From Pelagicoccus sp. SDUM812005 (GTDB lineage: Bacteria > Verrucomicrobiota > Verrucomicrobiia > Opitutales > Opitutaceae), in the NCBI RefSeq assembly GCF_031127875.1, contig NZ_JARXIA010000002.1, forward strand, positions 62,001 to 126,000: DNA of 64,000 nt, read 5' to 3'. How positions within the stretch are numbered: the first letter of the stretch is position 1; each line of letters begins with the position of its first letter. The notes under the pieces are model-generated. The model was not told where the DNA came from. It was given only the letters and a program-made list of their open reading frames with translations, and did not search any database. Position numbers and translations under genes: made by a program. Below are positions 18,239-28,400 of this stretch, in pieces.

Positions 18239-19297
18239 ATGCAAGCGCCAGAATTTCTCCTAAAGCTCCTCGAAGCAAAAAGCCCCTCCGGGGCTGAACA
18301 ACAAGCCCAAGCGGTCTACGACGAATTCGTCGAGCCCGCTTCCGACCTCTACCAAAAAGACACGATCGGAAACCGTATCGGTATCCTAAATCCGGATGCG
18401 CCAACCTCCGTCCTCTTCGCCGGACACCTCGACGAGCTCGGGCTGCAAATCAACTACATCGACGATAACGGCTTCCTCTACTTCCAAACCCTCGGCGGCC
18501 ACGACCGCATCGTCATCTCCGGACGCCGCGTGCTTATCCAAACCAAGAACGGCATCGTCAAAGGCGTCACCGGCAAACGAGCCGTCCACCTCATGGATAC
18601 CAAGGACCGCGAAAAGGTCCCGCAAATCCACGAAATGTGGATCGATATCGCCGCCAAGGACAAAGCCGACGCCCAAGCCCGCGTACAGGTAGGCGACGTC
18701 GCCACCTACGACCACGAGTTCGACTTCATCCACGGCAGCGTCGCCACCGCCCGCGCCTTCGATAACAAAGGCGGCTCCTACATCGTCGGCGAAACGCTCC
18801 GGCGCCTCGCCAAAGAAAAGGACAAGCTGCAAGCCAAGGTCATCTCCGTCGCCAACGCCCAAGAAGAAGTCGGCGTGCGCGGCGCCATGATCTCAACCTT
18901 CAACGCAGCGCCCACCTTCGCTGTGGCCGTCGACGTCGGCCACGCCACCGACCACCCCGACTGCGACAAGCGCAAATTCGGCGAATTCAAGCTCGGCGGC
19001 GGCCCCATCATCACCCGCGGCCCCAACATCAATCCCATTGTCTATAAAAACCTCATCGAGGCCGCCGAAGCCAACGACATCCCCTACCAGCTCGAAAGCG
19101 ATCCACGCCCCACCGGCACCGACGCCCGAGCCATCCAAGTCGCCGGTCCCGGCGTCGCCACCGGCCTCATCTGCCTCCCGCTTCGCTACATGCACACCCC
19201 CAGCGAGATGATCGACCTGCAAGACGCTGAACACTGTATCCAACTACTGGTGGCGTTCGCAAAAAGCATCGAAACAGGCGAGACCGGGGTCTGGTAA
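18239..19297 (+). CDS. M42-family metallo-aminopeptidase
   Basis: A 352-residue cytosolic peptidase when started at the ATG at 18239 (MQAPEFLLKLLEAKSPSG); a longer upstream frame overlaps the SDR gene and is unlikely. The two-metal site is complete: His and Asp in AGHLDELGL, Asp in FDNKGGSY, the catalytic Glu pair in AQEEVGVRGA, Asp in AVDVGHATDHP and a His in MHTPSEM. Family members form large tetrahedral dodecamers that trim N-terminal residues of peptides. It ends a possible four-gene unit closed by a terminator. Confidence 0.92.
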   Translation: MQAPEFLLKLLEAKSPSGAEQQAQAVYDEFVEPASDLYQKDTIGNRIGILNPDAPTSVLFAGHLDELGLQINYIDDNGFLYFQTLGGHDRIVISGRRVLIQTKNGIVKGVTGKRAVHLMDTKDREKVPQIHEMWIDIAAKDKADAQARVQVGDVATYDHEFDFIHGSVATARAFDNKGGSYIVGETLRRLAKEKDKLQAKVISVANAQEEVGVRGAMISTFNAAPTFAVAVDVGHATDHPDCDKRKFGEFKLGGGPIITRGPNINPIVYKNLIEAAEANDIPYQLESDPRPTGTDARAIQVAGPGVATGLICLPLRYMHTPSEMIDLQDAEHCIQLLVAFAKSIETGETGVW

Positions 19298-19308
19298 CCT
19301 AACGACGC

Positions 19309-19336
19309 AAGGCCGGCTTCTGCAGCCGGCCTTTTG
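19309..19336 (+). terminator. Intrinsic terminator after M42 peptidase
   Basis: A 10-bp stem AAGGCCGGCT (19309-19318) / AGCCGGCCTT (19324-19333) runs into TT. It separates the upstream metabolic genes from the protease/caspase block. Confidence 0.88.
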
Positions 19337-19443
19337 CATCCCCGCTTTCCCAAACCGAAAGAAAAGGCGACGCTCCACAGCGTAAGCCCCCGCAAGGAGA
19401 TTGACACCTCCCCGCAATATCAGGGATTTTTAAGGCTACAAAG

Positions 19444-20010
19444 ATGGCCAAGAATCCCAGCTCTCCTCTTTCACCCCTGCCTGACAACATAGAGCTCGTC
19501 ACCGAGTACGACGCTATCGTCATCCGACGCAGCTGGAAGTCCGCCCTCGCCTACTTCCTCATCGTCTTCGCCCTCTTCTGGAACACCTTCATGGTCGTCT
19601 GGATGGGCATCGCCATCAGCCAAGGAGCTTGGAGCATGGCTGCATTCGGCTCAATCCATGCCGGCGTCGGACTCGGAATCATCTATTTCACGATCGCCCT
19701 CTTCCTCAACAAGACCGACATCCGCATCGACACCTACAACCTCTCCGTCAAGCACTACCCGCTCCCCTGGTTCGGTCAGGTTACCTTCCCCGTCGAGTCG
19801 ATCCAGCAAGTCTACTGCAAGGAAAAGATTACCCGCGGCAAGAACGGCACTCACGTGAGCTACGAACTCCACTGCCTCGACCGAAACAACCGCTCCAAAA
19901 AGCTCCTTTCCGGACTCAACCAATCCGAGCAAGCCCAGTTCATCGAGCGCGAGATCGAAAAGACGCTCGGCCTCAAGGACCGCCCCGTCAGCGGCGAATA
20001 TCGAAAGTAA
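19444..20010 (+). CDS. Two-pass membrane protein with PH-like domain
   Basis: A 188-residue protein. Two hydrophobic segments, about 32-57 and 66-88, cross the membrane. The C-terminal half (about 90-180) has the alternating pattern of a bacterial pleckstrin-homology-like domain and ends with LGLKDRPVSGE, a tail I associate with uncharacterised membrane proteins of proteobacteria and verrucomicrobia. It is the first gene after the 19309 terminator and is followed by another gene after only 7 bp, so it probably starts the five-gene block that includes three exported cysteine proteases. Function unknown; it might be a membrane partner of these proteases. Confidence 0.7.
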   Translation: MAKNPSSPLSPLPDNIELVTEYDAIVIRRSWKSALAYFLIVFALFWNTFMVVWMGIAISQGAWSMAAFGSIHAGVGLGIIYFTIALFLNKTDIRIDTYNLSVKHYPLPWFGQVTFPVESIQQVYCKEKITRGKNGTHVSYELHCLDRNNRSKKLLSGLNQSEQAQFIEREIEKTLGLKDRPVSGEYRK

Positions 20011-20017
20011 CGCTAAC

Positions 20018-20473
20018 ATGGACGCTTCCACCACCTTCTCCAGCAAAGCCTGGCTGCTCGACGGCCCCATCCACAGTCTCCCCGGAATCCTCCACCTCGA
20101 AAACCGTACGCTCAGCTACCTCATCCTCGAGCAAGGAACGTTCTCCGAAGCCCAGCTCGCCTCCCTGCTCGAAAGCCACGGAACGCGCCCAGCCTCGAAC
20201 GCCTCCAAATTCCCGATACAGCTCTTCTCGGTCTCCCTCGACACGATCAATCGCTTCCACATCCCCTGGTACTACTTCGGCGCTGGAGGGAAGCTTAGCT
20301 TCGCCAAGCACGAAATCCGCTTCTCCTTCGTAAAGCCGCAAAACACCGTCGAGCCCACCTACTATTCCGAAAGCTTTATGGAATGGCGCGGCGGCAAAGG
20401 CCAAGAAGAGGTCAACATCCTCGAAGGCAAAGCCTCCGGCAAACGCTGGAAAGAGCTCCTCTCCACCCCGTAG
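20018..20473 (+). CDS. Hypothetical protein of the protease/caspase block
   Basis: A 151-residue soluble protein without a signal peptide or membrane segment. It contains aromatic-rich strands (FHIPWYYFGAGGKLSF, IRFSFVKP) and reads like a mixed alpha/beta or PH-like fold; no family was recognised. The start lies 7 bp past the stop of the PH-like gene, so the two are almost certainly co-translated. Its TAG stop is the first triplet of a TAGGGC palindromic element, so the element may have reshaped the end of the gene. Confidence 0.65.
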   Translation: MDASTTFSSKAWLLDGPIHSLPGILHLENRTLSYLILEQGTFSEAQLASLLESHGTRPASNASKFPIQLFSVSLDTINRFHIPWYYFGAGGKLSFAKHEIRFSFVKPQNTVEPTYYSESFMEWRGGKGQEEVNILEGKASGKRWKELLSTP

Positions 20474-20497
20474 GGCACGGGCTTTACTGCCCGTCCC
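20471..20497. repeat. TAGGGC palindromic element, copy 1
   Basis: TAGGGCACGGGC, a short loop and GCCCGTCCC form an imperfect hairpin. The leading TAG is the stop codon of the upstream gene. The following 20501-20523 carries CTGAGCCTGTCGAAG, a phrase seen as a dispersed intergenic repeat in many bacterial genomes. Confidence 0.65.
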
Positions 20498-20565
20498 GCA
20501 GCAGTCCTGAGCCTGTCGAAGCACAGAGCTCCTCCTCCCAACAACTTTCTCACAACAGCAAACTC

Positions 20566-22035
20566 ATGAAACGACTCTTCCGTTCCCTCCTCGTCCTAAC
20601 CCTCGCAGCCGTCCTCCCCGCGATCCTCTTCGCCCAAGACTACGGCACCGGCCTCATCTTCGACGAAGCCGCGTATCGAGCCGTCCCCTACAAAGCCCCC
20701 GTCACCGCCGAGACCTACGCCAATCTCCCCTCCGCCGCCAACCTCGAGAAGTACACACCAACCCCCGGCGACCAAGGCCCCTACTCCACTTGCACCGCCT
20801 TCGCCGTCGGCTACCACCTTCGCACCATCCTCTACGGTATCGAAAAACAAATCACCTACCGAGCCAGCTTGGACCGACACATTTTTTCCCCCACCTTCGT
20901 CTACGAACGCATCAAGAGCGAAGACGACCTCGACTGCATGCAAGGCTCCAGCCCCGTCGCCGCCCTCGAACTCCTCCGCACCTTAGGCATCCCGCCCCTC
21001 AGCTCCGTCCCCTACCAGTGCGGCAGCTCCATCGGTTCCGAGGCCCTGCTCGAAGCCACAGAGTATCCGATCATCGACTACCAAATTCTCTACGGCACCG
21101 ACCTCGCTGACGAAGACCCGATCAAAGTCCTATCCGTCAAGAAATCCCTCTCCGAAGGCAGCCCCGTCGTCATCGGCTTCAAAGTCCACCAAAGCTTCTA
21201 CCAGTCTGGCCCGCTCTGGCGGGAACTCGAAAGCGACGCCGGCCCCACCGGCCAGCACGGACTCCACGCCATGGTCGTAGTCGGCTACGACGACAACAAG
21301 TACGGCGGCGCCATGCGAGTCATGAACAGCTGGAGCCCCAAATGGGCCGACAAAGGATTCGTCTGGATCCCCTACGCCGACTTCGGCCGCAACTGCATCA
21401 TGGCCCTGCAAGCCTACGGCAAACGCCCCGCCCGCCCCACTCCAGTCCCCGGGCCTGACGGCGTCACCCCCGAGCTCGCCCCCCTCCTCAAAGGCAAAGT
21501 CATTTTCCAAGAACGCGACGGCACCCCCATGCCCGCCGTCAAAGTCGCCCCTCCCGCCGACCCCAACACCCAAATCCGCTACGTCGGCTACCGCCTCGCC
21601 CGCTCCTATCCGTCCGGCACCCGCTTCCGCTTCTACATCACCACCAATACCGACAGCTACCTCTACGCCTTCGCCACCGACCTCACCGGCGCCATCACCA
21701 CCATCCTTCCCTTTGCCGACAACATGTCGCCCCACATCGGGCCCAACAGCACCATCGCCTTCCCCTCCGAACGTAAAGTCGTCCGCATGGACAACCAACC
21801 CGGCACCGACTACCTGCTCATGCTCTACTCCGAAGAGCCCCTCGACATCGACGCCCTGAAGGAAGCCATGGCCGCCAACCCCGGCACCCTCTCTCTCAAG
21901 ATCGCCCAATCCCTCGGCAACAAAATCGTACCGGACAAATACATCCAGTACGACCCCGCCCTTATCAGCTTCACGGTTACCGAAAAGACCCAAGGCACCG
22001 TCGTCCCCCTCATGATCGAAATCCCCCACCACTAA
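20566..22035 (+). CDS. Exported papain-fold (C1) cysteine protease with DUF4384-like C-terminus
   Basis: A 489-residue protein starting at the ATG at 20566, with a signal peptide (cleavage near residue 23, LFA/Q). The papain active site is complete: Gln70 and Cys76 in GDQGPYSTCTAFA with correct six-residue spacing, His234 in GLHAMVVVGYDD and Asn254 in MNSWSPKW. Residues of about 355-440 (FYITTNTDSYLYAFATD, ILPFADN, FPSERKVVRMDNQPGTDYLLML) match the DUF4384 type, often attached to secreted proteases and kinases. The open frame upstream of 20566 lacks a signal and is not used. It stands between two small genes and two caspase genes, which suggests a joint extracytoplasmic proteolytic function. 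Confidence 0.88.
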   Translation: MKRLFRSLLVLTLAAVLPAILFAQDYGTGLIFDEAAYRAVPYKAPVTAETYANLPSAANLEKYTPTPGDQGPYSTCTAFAVGYHLRTILYGIEKQITYRASLDRHIFSPTFVYERIKSEDDLDCMQGSSPVAALELLRTLGIPPLSSVPYQCGSSIGSEALLEATEYPIIDYQILYGTDLADEDPIKVLSVKKSLSEGSPVVIGFKVHQSFYQSGPLWRELESDAGPTGQHGLHAMVVVGYDDNKYGGAMRVMNSWSPKWADKGFVWIPYADFGRNCIMALQAYGKRPARPTPVPGPDGVTPELAPLLKGKVIFQERDGTPMPAVKVAPPADPNTQIRYVGYRLARSYPSGTRFRFYITTNTDSYLYAFATDLTGAITTILPFADNMSPHIGPNSTIAFPSERKVVRMDNQPGTDYLLMLYSEEPLDIDALKEAMAANPGTLSLKIAQSLGNKIVPDKYIQYDPALISFTVTEKTQGTVVPLMIEIPHH

Positions 22036-22036
22036 T

Positions 22037-22066
22037 CCCGTAAGACGCGGGCTTTACGTCCGTCCC
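22037..22066. repeat. TAGGGC-like palindromic element, copy 2
   Basis: The sequence around CCCGTAAGACGCGGGCTTTA closely follows copy 1 at 20469-20500 with a few changes, again directly after a stop codon. Confidence 0.55.
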
Positions 22067-22129
22067 GCACAACCCGATCACCTCCTCCACCTTTCACCCT
22101 CCCAAGCCTCGCCAACTCTTTCTTCCAAA

Positions 22130-25100
22130 ATGCCCAAGCCGCTCGCTTCCATCATCACCGCACTACTCACCCTCATCGCCACCACCGCCCACGCCGCCTG
22201 GCAAATAGAGTCCCCCGACCCGCTCGAGCAAAGCCCCGACGGCACTCTCCTAGTCGTATCCAAAAGCCAAGACTATTCCCTAACCGGCTTCTCCATCCAT
22301 GACCGCGAAACCCTCGCCACCCAATTCCTAGTACGCCAAGCCGACGCCCAACCCCGCCACTTCGCCCCCGACAACTCCCGCCTCTACTACACCACCCCCA
22401 CCGAAGGCCTCTTCGCCCTCGACCTCACCACTGGCTTGATCAGCAAGCTCGCTCCCATCCCCCACATCCTCAGCCTCGCCCCAAACTGCGAAACCGGCCA
22501 ACTTGTCACCCTCTCCGGAACTTGGGACAGCGAAACCCACAGCCTCCACCGTATCGATCCCACCGGCACAAACGCCCCGCAATTCCTTGCAACCATCTCC
22601 GCCCAAAACCTGCCTTGGCTGGAATTCAAGGCCATCCTCCCCGCTCGCGAACCAGACCAAGCCCTCCTCATCTTCCGCGAAATCGGCCCGCCAAAAAACC
22701 AATGGGATTCCAAAACCTGGGGCGACTTTCGCTTCACCCAAATCTCCCTCGAAACCGGAGCAATCGCCAGCAACGCCACCATGCCCGCCCCCGGCGAAAG
22801 CTTTTTCCTCTACGAAACCATCCGCTGGACCAACGAGCAACGCCAGCTCCTCGAATACGCAAGCGGCGCCTACCTGCAGATCGATCCCAACGCCGGAAAG
22901 ATCACCCGCACCCTCGACCTCCCTGGCGTCAACTTCCGACTGTATCCAGAAAACCAAGTCATCGCCCTGCGTACCGTCACCGAAGAAGGCGAAACCCGAC
23001 ACTACCAAGACTTCCTCGAAGGCGGCACCCTCAAAACCATCCGCAACGTCCGCGTGCCTGAACCCAACACCTGGCCCCCACTCCCCGCTGGCCTCATCGA
23101 AAGCCTCAACCTCCCCGACCTCCCCTCGCCCAGCGGCTACGCCAACTATACCTTCCACCCCGACAAACCGGAATTCTTCGCCACCGACTCCGGCGAAGGC
23201 GTGCACTTCTTCCGCGTCGCTCCCTCCGGCCTCAAACACCAAAGCCGCGGCATGGGAGCCTACCAAGCCCGCTACACGCCCGACGGAAAACACATCCTCT
23301 TCGAAGGCCTTTTCGACCCACCCACCGAGCAAATCGCCGCCGACAAATTTCCATCCCCCGGTAGCCTCGTCTACCAAGATCCGCCGCTACGTACCACCTC
23401 CCCAGTCTACACCGGAGACCATGAAATCTCCCCCAGCGGCAATTGGCTCATCAAGATAAACAACCGCGACGCCACCCTGCACCGCTTCGGTGAGCCCGCC
23501 ATCCTTAGCAGCCTCGGCGGAGTCGGCACCTACGACGCCCCCATGCCAAGCTTCCGCTTCGACTCCGACGAAACCGCTCTCTACCGCCTCGCTCGAACCG
23601 TCAGTTGGGACGACTACGACAACCAGATCATCGGCCTGCGCCTCGAAGCCCTCCCCTTCGATCCCGCCAACGAGTACCCGGAACCAGCCTGGTCCGTCGA
23701 ACTGCCACACGGCAATCTCGTCTGGCTCGACCAAACCGTCTCTCAAGAGATCCATCTCCTGGATACGAAATCCGGAGAGCTGCTCCTCCTCGACCCCCGC
23801 GACGGCAGCAGCAGTTCCCAAGCAATTCCCGGCCTTGATCCAGAAAATTTCGCCGTACCCACCAACAGCGTACAGTGGCACCCGAGTAGCGATCTCGTCT
23901 ACGTCGCCAGTGGTTCCCAAGTCACCACGCTCGACCTCGCCGCCTCTCCTCCCACAGCCGCCAGCGTCGCTGTGCCCGCAAGCGTTAGACAGCTCCACCG
24001 CTACGGCGACGGACGCCACCTCGTCGCCCAACTCGAAACCGGCCCCCTCGTCTTCCTCGACACTGAATCCAGTCCCCTCCGCCCCGCTCTCCAGCTCGAA
24101 TTCTACGACTTGGACCAAGGCGACTACCTCGCCTTCACCCCCAACGGCAAGTTCGACGCCTCCGCCCCTATCCGCCAAAGCGGTCAACTCCTCCAAGGCA
24201 CCCGCCCCACGGCGCTCGCCACCGTCTTCGAGCGCGACTACCGCCCCGACCTCCTCGCCACCGCTCTCGGCGAAGACGCCCTCTCCACCGACGAAGAGAT
24301 CCCCGCCTACGTCCAGCCACCCTCTCTCTCCGTCGGCGAGCAATGGGTCAGCGCCCTCGAGCGACGCATCGTCGTCAACACCGAGACCAAACAATACCCG
24401 CTCGCCACTGTATCCATTTATCAAAACGAAAAGCTCGTCCACAGCTTCCCAGCCAACGGAAAAACCAGCCTGCGCGACAACCACGTCCTCGATCTCCTGC
24501 TCGAACAAAACCGTATCAAAGTCGTCTCCACCAACACCGCCGGCGTCAGCGTCACCTCCGAGGAAATCGTCATCGATCCCCCAGAAGCCCTCCTGCGGGA
24601 AAAGATCGCCGCCCGCCGCCCCGCCGAGCTCCACCTCTTCGCCGTCGGCGTCAACCAATATCGCAATCCCGAATACAACCTGAACTTCGCCGAAGCCGAC
24701 GCCTCCGGCGTGCTCGCCAAGATCCAAGCCGCCAACCGCGATCTTTTCGCCAAGATCAACGTCCACCACCTCGAAAGCGCCGCCGCCACCCACGACGGCA
24801 TTCTCGCCGCCTTCGCCCAGATCCGCGCCAACGCCCTACCGCACGACGCCTTCATCTTCTACTTCGCCGGCCACGGCGTCATGTCCCGGGACGACGCCCA
24901 GTTCTACCTCATCCCCCACGACGTCACCCGCATCTACGGAGCAAGCCAAAGCCTCAGCCAAAACGGCATATCCGCCAATCAACTACGCGATATCTCCACG
25001 ACCATAAAGGCCCAGAAACAGCTATTCATCCTCGACGCCTGCAACTCCGGCGGAGCCCTGCAAGCCTTCGCCCAACGCGGAGCCAGCCAAGAAAAGGCCC

Positions 25101-25384
25101 TCGCCCAACTCGCCCGGGCCACCGGCACGCACTGGATTGCCGCCTCCTCCGCCAGCCAATTCGCCACCGAGTTCGCCGACCTCGGCCACGGCGCCTTCAC
25201 TCACACGCTCCTGCAAGCCCTCGACGGCGGTGCCGACACTGGCGACCGCCGCATCACCATCAACGAGCTCAAGGCCTACCTCGAGAGCGAGCTCCCCACC
25301 ATCACGCAAAAGTACAAAGGTGCCCCCCAATATCCCGCCAGCTACGGCTACGGCCAAGACTTCCCCATAGCCCTCCTCCCGTAG
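22130..25384 (+). CDS. Exported beta-propeller/caspase (C14) protein 1
   Basis: A 1084-residue protein with a signal peptide (about 1-23, ending AHA/A). Residues of about 25-720 have repeating blade-like strands (WD40/YVTN-type propellers, probably two). About 735-825 is an Ig-like linker (ATVSIYQNEKLVHSF... NRIKVVSTNTAG). The C-terminal 250 residues are a caspase domain: start HLFAVGVNQY, catalytic His915 in FYFAGHG and Cys971 in LDACNSGG, so the dyad is intact. Prokaryotic caspase-like proteases generally cleave after basic residues, but the specificity here is unknown. It is adjacent to a second protein of the same architecture, pointing to an old duplication. Confidence 0.88.
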   Translation: MPKPLASIITALLTLIATTAHAAWQIESPDPLEQSPDGTLLVVSKSQDYSLTGFSIHDRETLATQFLVRQADAQPRHFAPDNSRLYYTTPTEGLFALDLTTGLISKLAPIPHILSLAPNCETGQLVTLSGTWDSETHSLHRIDPTGTNAPQFLATISAQNLPWLEFKAILPAREPDQALLIFREIGPPKNQWDSKTWGDFRFTQISLETGAIASNATMPAPGESFFLYETIRWTNEQRQLLEYASGAYLQIDPNAGKITRTLDLPGVNFRLYPENQVIALRTVTEEGETRHYQDFLEGGTLKTIRNVRVPEPNTWPPLPAGLIESLNLPDLPSPSGYANYTFHPDKPEFFATDSGEGVHFFRVAPSGLKHQSRGMGAYQARYTPDGKHILFEGLFDPPTEQIAADKFPSPGSLVYQDPPLRTTSPVYTGDHEISPSGNWLIKINNRDATLHRFGEPAILSSLGGVGTYDAPMPSFRFDSDETALYRLARTVSWDDYDNQIIGLRLEALPFDPANEYPEPAWSVELPHGNLVWLDQTVSQEIHLLDTKSGELLLLDPRDGSSSSQAIPGLDPENFAVPTNSVQWHPSSDLVYVASGSQVTTLDLAASPPTAASVAVPASVRQLHRYGDGRHLVAQLETGPLVFLDTESSPLRPALQLEFYDLDQGDYLAFTPNGKFDASAPIRQSGQLLQGTRPTALATVFERDYRPDLLATALGEDALSTDEEIPAYVQPPSLSVGEQWVSALERRIVVNTETKQYPLATVSIYQNEKLVHSFPANGKTSLRDNHVLDLLLEQNRIKVVSTNTAGVSVTSEEIVIDPPEALLREKIAARRPAELHLFAVGVNQYRNPEYNLNFAEADASGVLAKIQAANRDLFAKINVHHLESAAATHDGILAAFAQIRANALPHDAFIFYFAGHGVMSRDDAQFYLIPHDVTRIYGASQSLSQNGISANQLRDISTTIKAQKQLFILDACNSGGALQAFAQRGASQEKALAQLARATGTHWIAASSASQFATEFADLGHGAFTHTLLQALDGGADTGDRRITINELKAYLESELPTITQKYKGAPQYPASYGYGQDFPIALLP

Positions 25385-25428
25385 CCCGCAAGTCTAGCCA
25401 CCTACCGACCAATATCAAATTTCCATCC

Positions 25429-28400
25429 ATGACCCAAACCGTCCGCCAGCTTATCTTCCTCGCTCTGTCTGTCACCGCGGCCACGCCTCTCGTCGCCCAA
25501 TTCGAAGAGCTATTGGAAAATCCAGACCTCATTGAACAGTCGGAGTTCGCCCCTAAACCGCAAGAGGAAGCGTCCCAAGCAGACCAAGCCGCCGTCGCCA
25601 CCCCACCCCCACCGCCCCGCCTACTAAGCTCTTCCCTCCATCGCGACTCCATTCTCCAGCTCGACGCTTCCCCCGACGGACGGTACCTGCTCAGCCTTGA
25701 CCAGCATGTATTGAAAATCTGGGACATCGAACAACGCGCCAACATCGCCACCTTCGAGCAAACGCCCGGCGGTTGGAATTTCAACCTCCCGCAAGCGATC
25801 ATGGGAGCCTGGTTCACCAACACGCCACGCCAAATCCTCGTCTGCACCAACCACGGCTTCACCCTCTACGACGACTTCAACTTCTCCACCGGCAAGCAAA
25901 GCAAATTCGAACCAACCGCCTACTGGTTCAACGCCGCCGAACAAGCGGTCTATGTCGCCGTCTACAATACAAAATACAACAAACTCCAACTCACACTCAC
26001 ACGCGTCGACCTCTCCACACGCGAGCGAACCTCCTCCCACACTATCGACCTCTCCAAGGAAAACCTCGTCAAATCCGGCACTGCCATTACGCCGAGTAGT
26101 CGAAATTTCATTACCGTCGATCCCCAAGGCCGCTTCGCCTCCATTCGCTTCCAAGGCGAAAACCCACTCCTGCTCGTCGACTTGGCAAACGGCGATATCG
26201 CCGCCCGCGTCCCTGCCCCGCACGGAGCTATCGGCTTCCTCCCCGACGGCCGCCTCCTAGGCCACACCCGCGAGAGCAACCTCAATGCCTATACCATCGT
26301 CAACCCCGTCACTTTCCAAACCCAGCCACTCTTCCAACTCGCCTCATCCTCGAACCTGTCACCCAAACTCCCGACCCGCCTCGGCCAGCCTCTCCTTCTC
26401 GCCACCGGCTACGAATTCACCGTTCACGATCTCGCCTCTCGCCAGACGACTCCCCTCCAGCGTCTCGAAAACCGAGTCACCGACGCATCCATCACCGTTC
26501 GCGGACCCAATCGGACCACCACCCTCATCGCCCAATCAAACCGCCAAAGCGGCGACTACTCCAAAGCCACCGCCACCTACCTCGAACCCATCTCAATTCC
26601 CTCCGGCATTTTCGGCCAAGCCTGGTCCGTCCCCACCTTCGCCCCCCACGACATCGCCGCCCGCCCAGACGACTTCGAACTTGCCATCCGCAGAGGCGCC
26701 GACGCCCGCATCGTCCGTTTCAACGAAGTCGGACTCGACATACAAAACGTCGACTTACCTAGCGCGGCCCTCGGCCCCTTCACCCCCCTTTACGATCCAG
26801 TAAACGAAGATTGGCAGTTCCTCGGGAGCAACCAACCTCGCGTCGCCTCACGCGAAGCCAGAGACTCAGCCTTCCAACTTTCCGCCCTCGGCCCCGATTT
26901 TTTCCAAAAGGAGGGCGACAACCGCCGTTTCGCTCTACGCAACACCCACTTCTACGACCTATCCCGCGACGGACAAACCATCGCCCTTCACCACAACACT
27001 GCCGTCACCGTCGTCGACCGACCCAGCGGAAAACGCATCGCCACCTTCCCCATCGACTCCCCGTATTCGTACGCCGACAACAACCAACAACTCCTCGCCC
27101 TCTCTCCAGACGGACAAACCGTCGCCTTCGCCTATACGACTAAAACCGACAACGGATCCCTCGACATCGTCGAATGCCACGACGTATCCACCGGTAAACT
27201 ACTCTGGAAAGCCCCCTGCGACAAGCCCTTCGAAACCATCGATTTCCTCCGCTTCAGCGGCGACGGACGCTTTCTCTATCTAAAAGGCCCTATCGGCGGC
27301 CCGACCGGCTCGAACTGGTTCAGCTCCCGCTTCGTCACCACCGGCGAGGTGAATTCAAAAATCGACTACACCTCCGCCCACCTGCAAGCCTACAACCGAG
27401 CGGGCACCCTCGTAGCCCAATCCAGCTATAACAACATCACCGTAAAAACCCTTCCCGACGGGAAAGCGACCGCCTCTCTCGTCCTCGACTTCAAGCCCGC
27501 CACTCTTGCATTCATCGGCTCAGACAACTTCCTCGTCGCCACCTCCAACAACGACGAAACCCTCCGCCTCATCGACATCCGCGAACAAGCCGTCATCGCC
27601 GAAATCAAGCTCTTCGAAGACCCAAAGAAGTGGCTCGTACGCCATCCAGGCACCGGCCTCTTCACCTCCGAAACCTCCCTGCAAAAAGACCTCAAGTTCA
27701 TCCAAGGCGAAACCATCACTCCACTCGAATCCTACTTCGACCAATTCTACCAACCCCGCCTCCTCGGTTCCCTCGTCAAAGGCCTCTCGCCCAAGCCCAC
27801 CATCCCGCTCAGCAACCTCAGCCTCGCCCCCAAGCTCACCCTGAAAATCGACGGCCCCGCCACCCGAGGGCTCACCGTCGAAGACGAATTCGAAACCTTC
27901 GAACTTCCCACCCCAGAAGTCACCCTCAAGCTCGAAGCCAACTGCGAAGGCTCCCCCATCGCCGACCTGCGCATCTACCACAACGGCAAGCTCGTATCCG
28001 GCGCCACCCGCGGACTCTTTGTCGAGGACGACGATGACGCCCCCCTCACCGAGACCTTCACCAAAACCGCCACTAACACCTTCGCCCTCACTCCCGGCAA
28101 GAACCGATTCCGCGCCATCGCCATCAACGAGCAAGGCACCGAATCCGCACCCGACGAAATCATCGTCTACTCCGAAGCCACCGCCCCCGAGAGCGAAGGC
28201 GGCATCGCCCTCCACTTCCTCGTAGTCGGCATCAACGAGTACCAGAATCCTCAATACAACCTAAACTATGCCCAAAAGGACGCCGCCGCCATTGAGGCCA
28301 TCCTCGCCAAACGCTACGGACAGCTCTTCACCCGCCAGAACCGATACGCCCTCTACAACTCCGAAGCCACCCGCGAAAACATCCTTGCCACCCTCGACAC

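Noticed and set aside
24343-25428. Upstream extension of the second caspase frame
   Set aside because: The translated part is Arg/Pro-rich and overlaps caspase 1 in another frame; the signal peptide begins at 25429.
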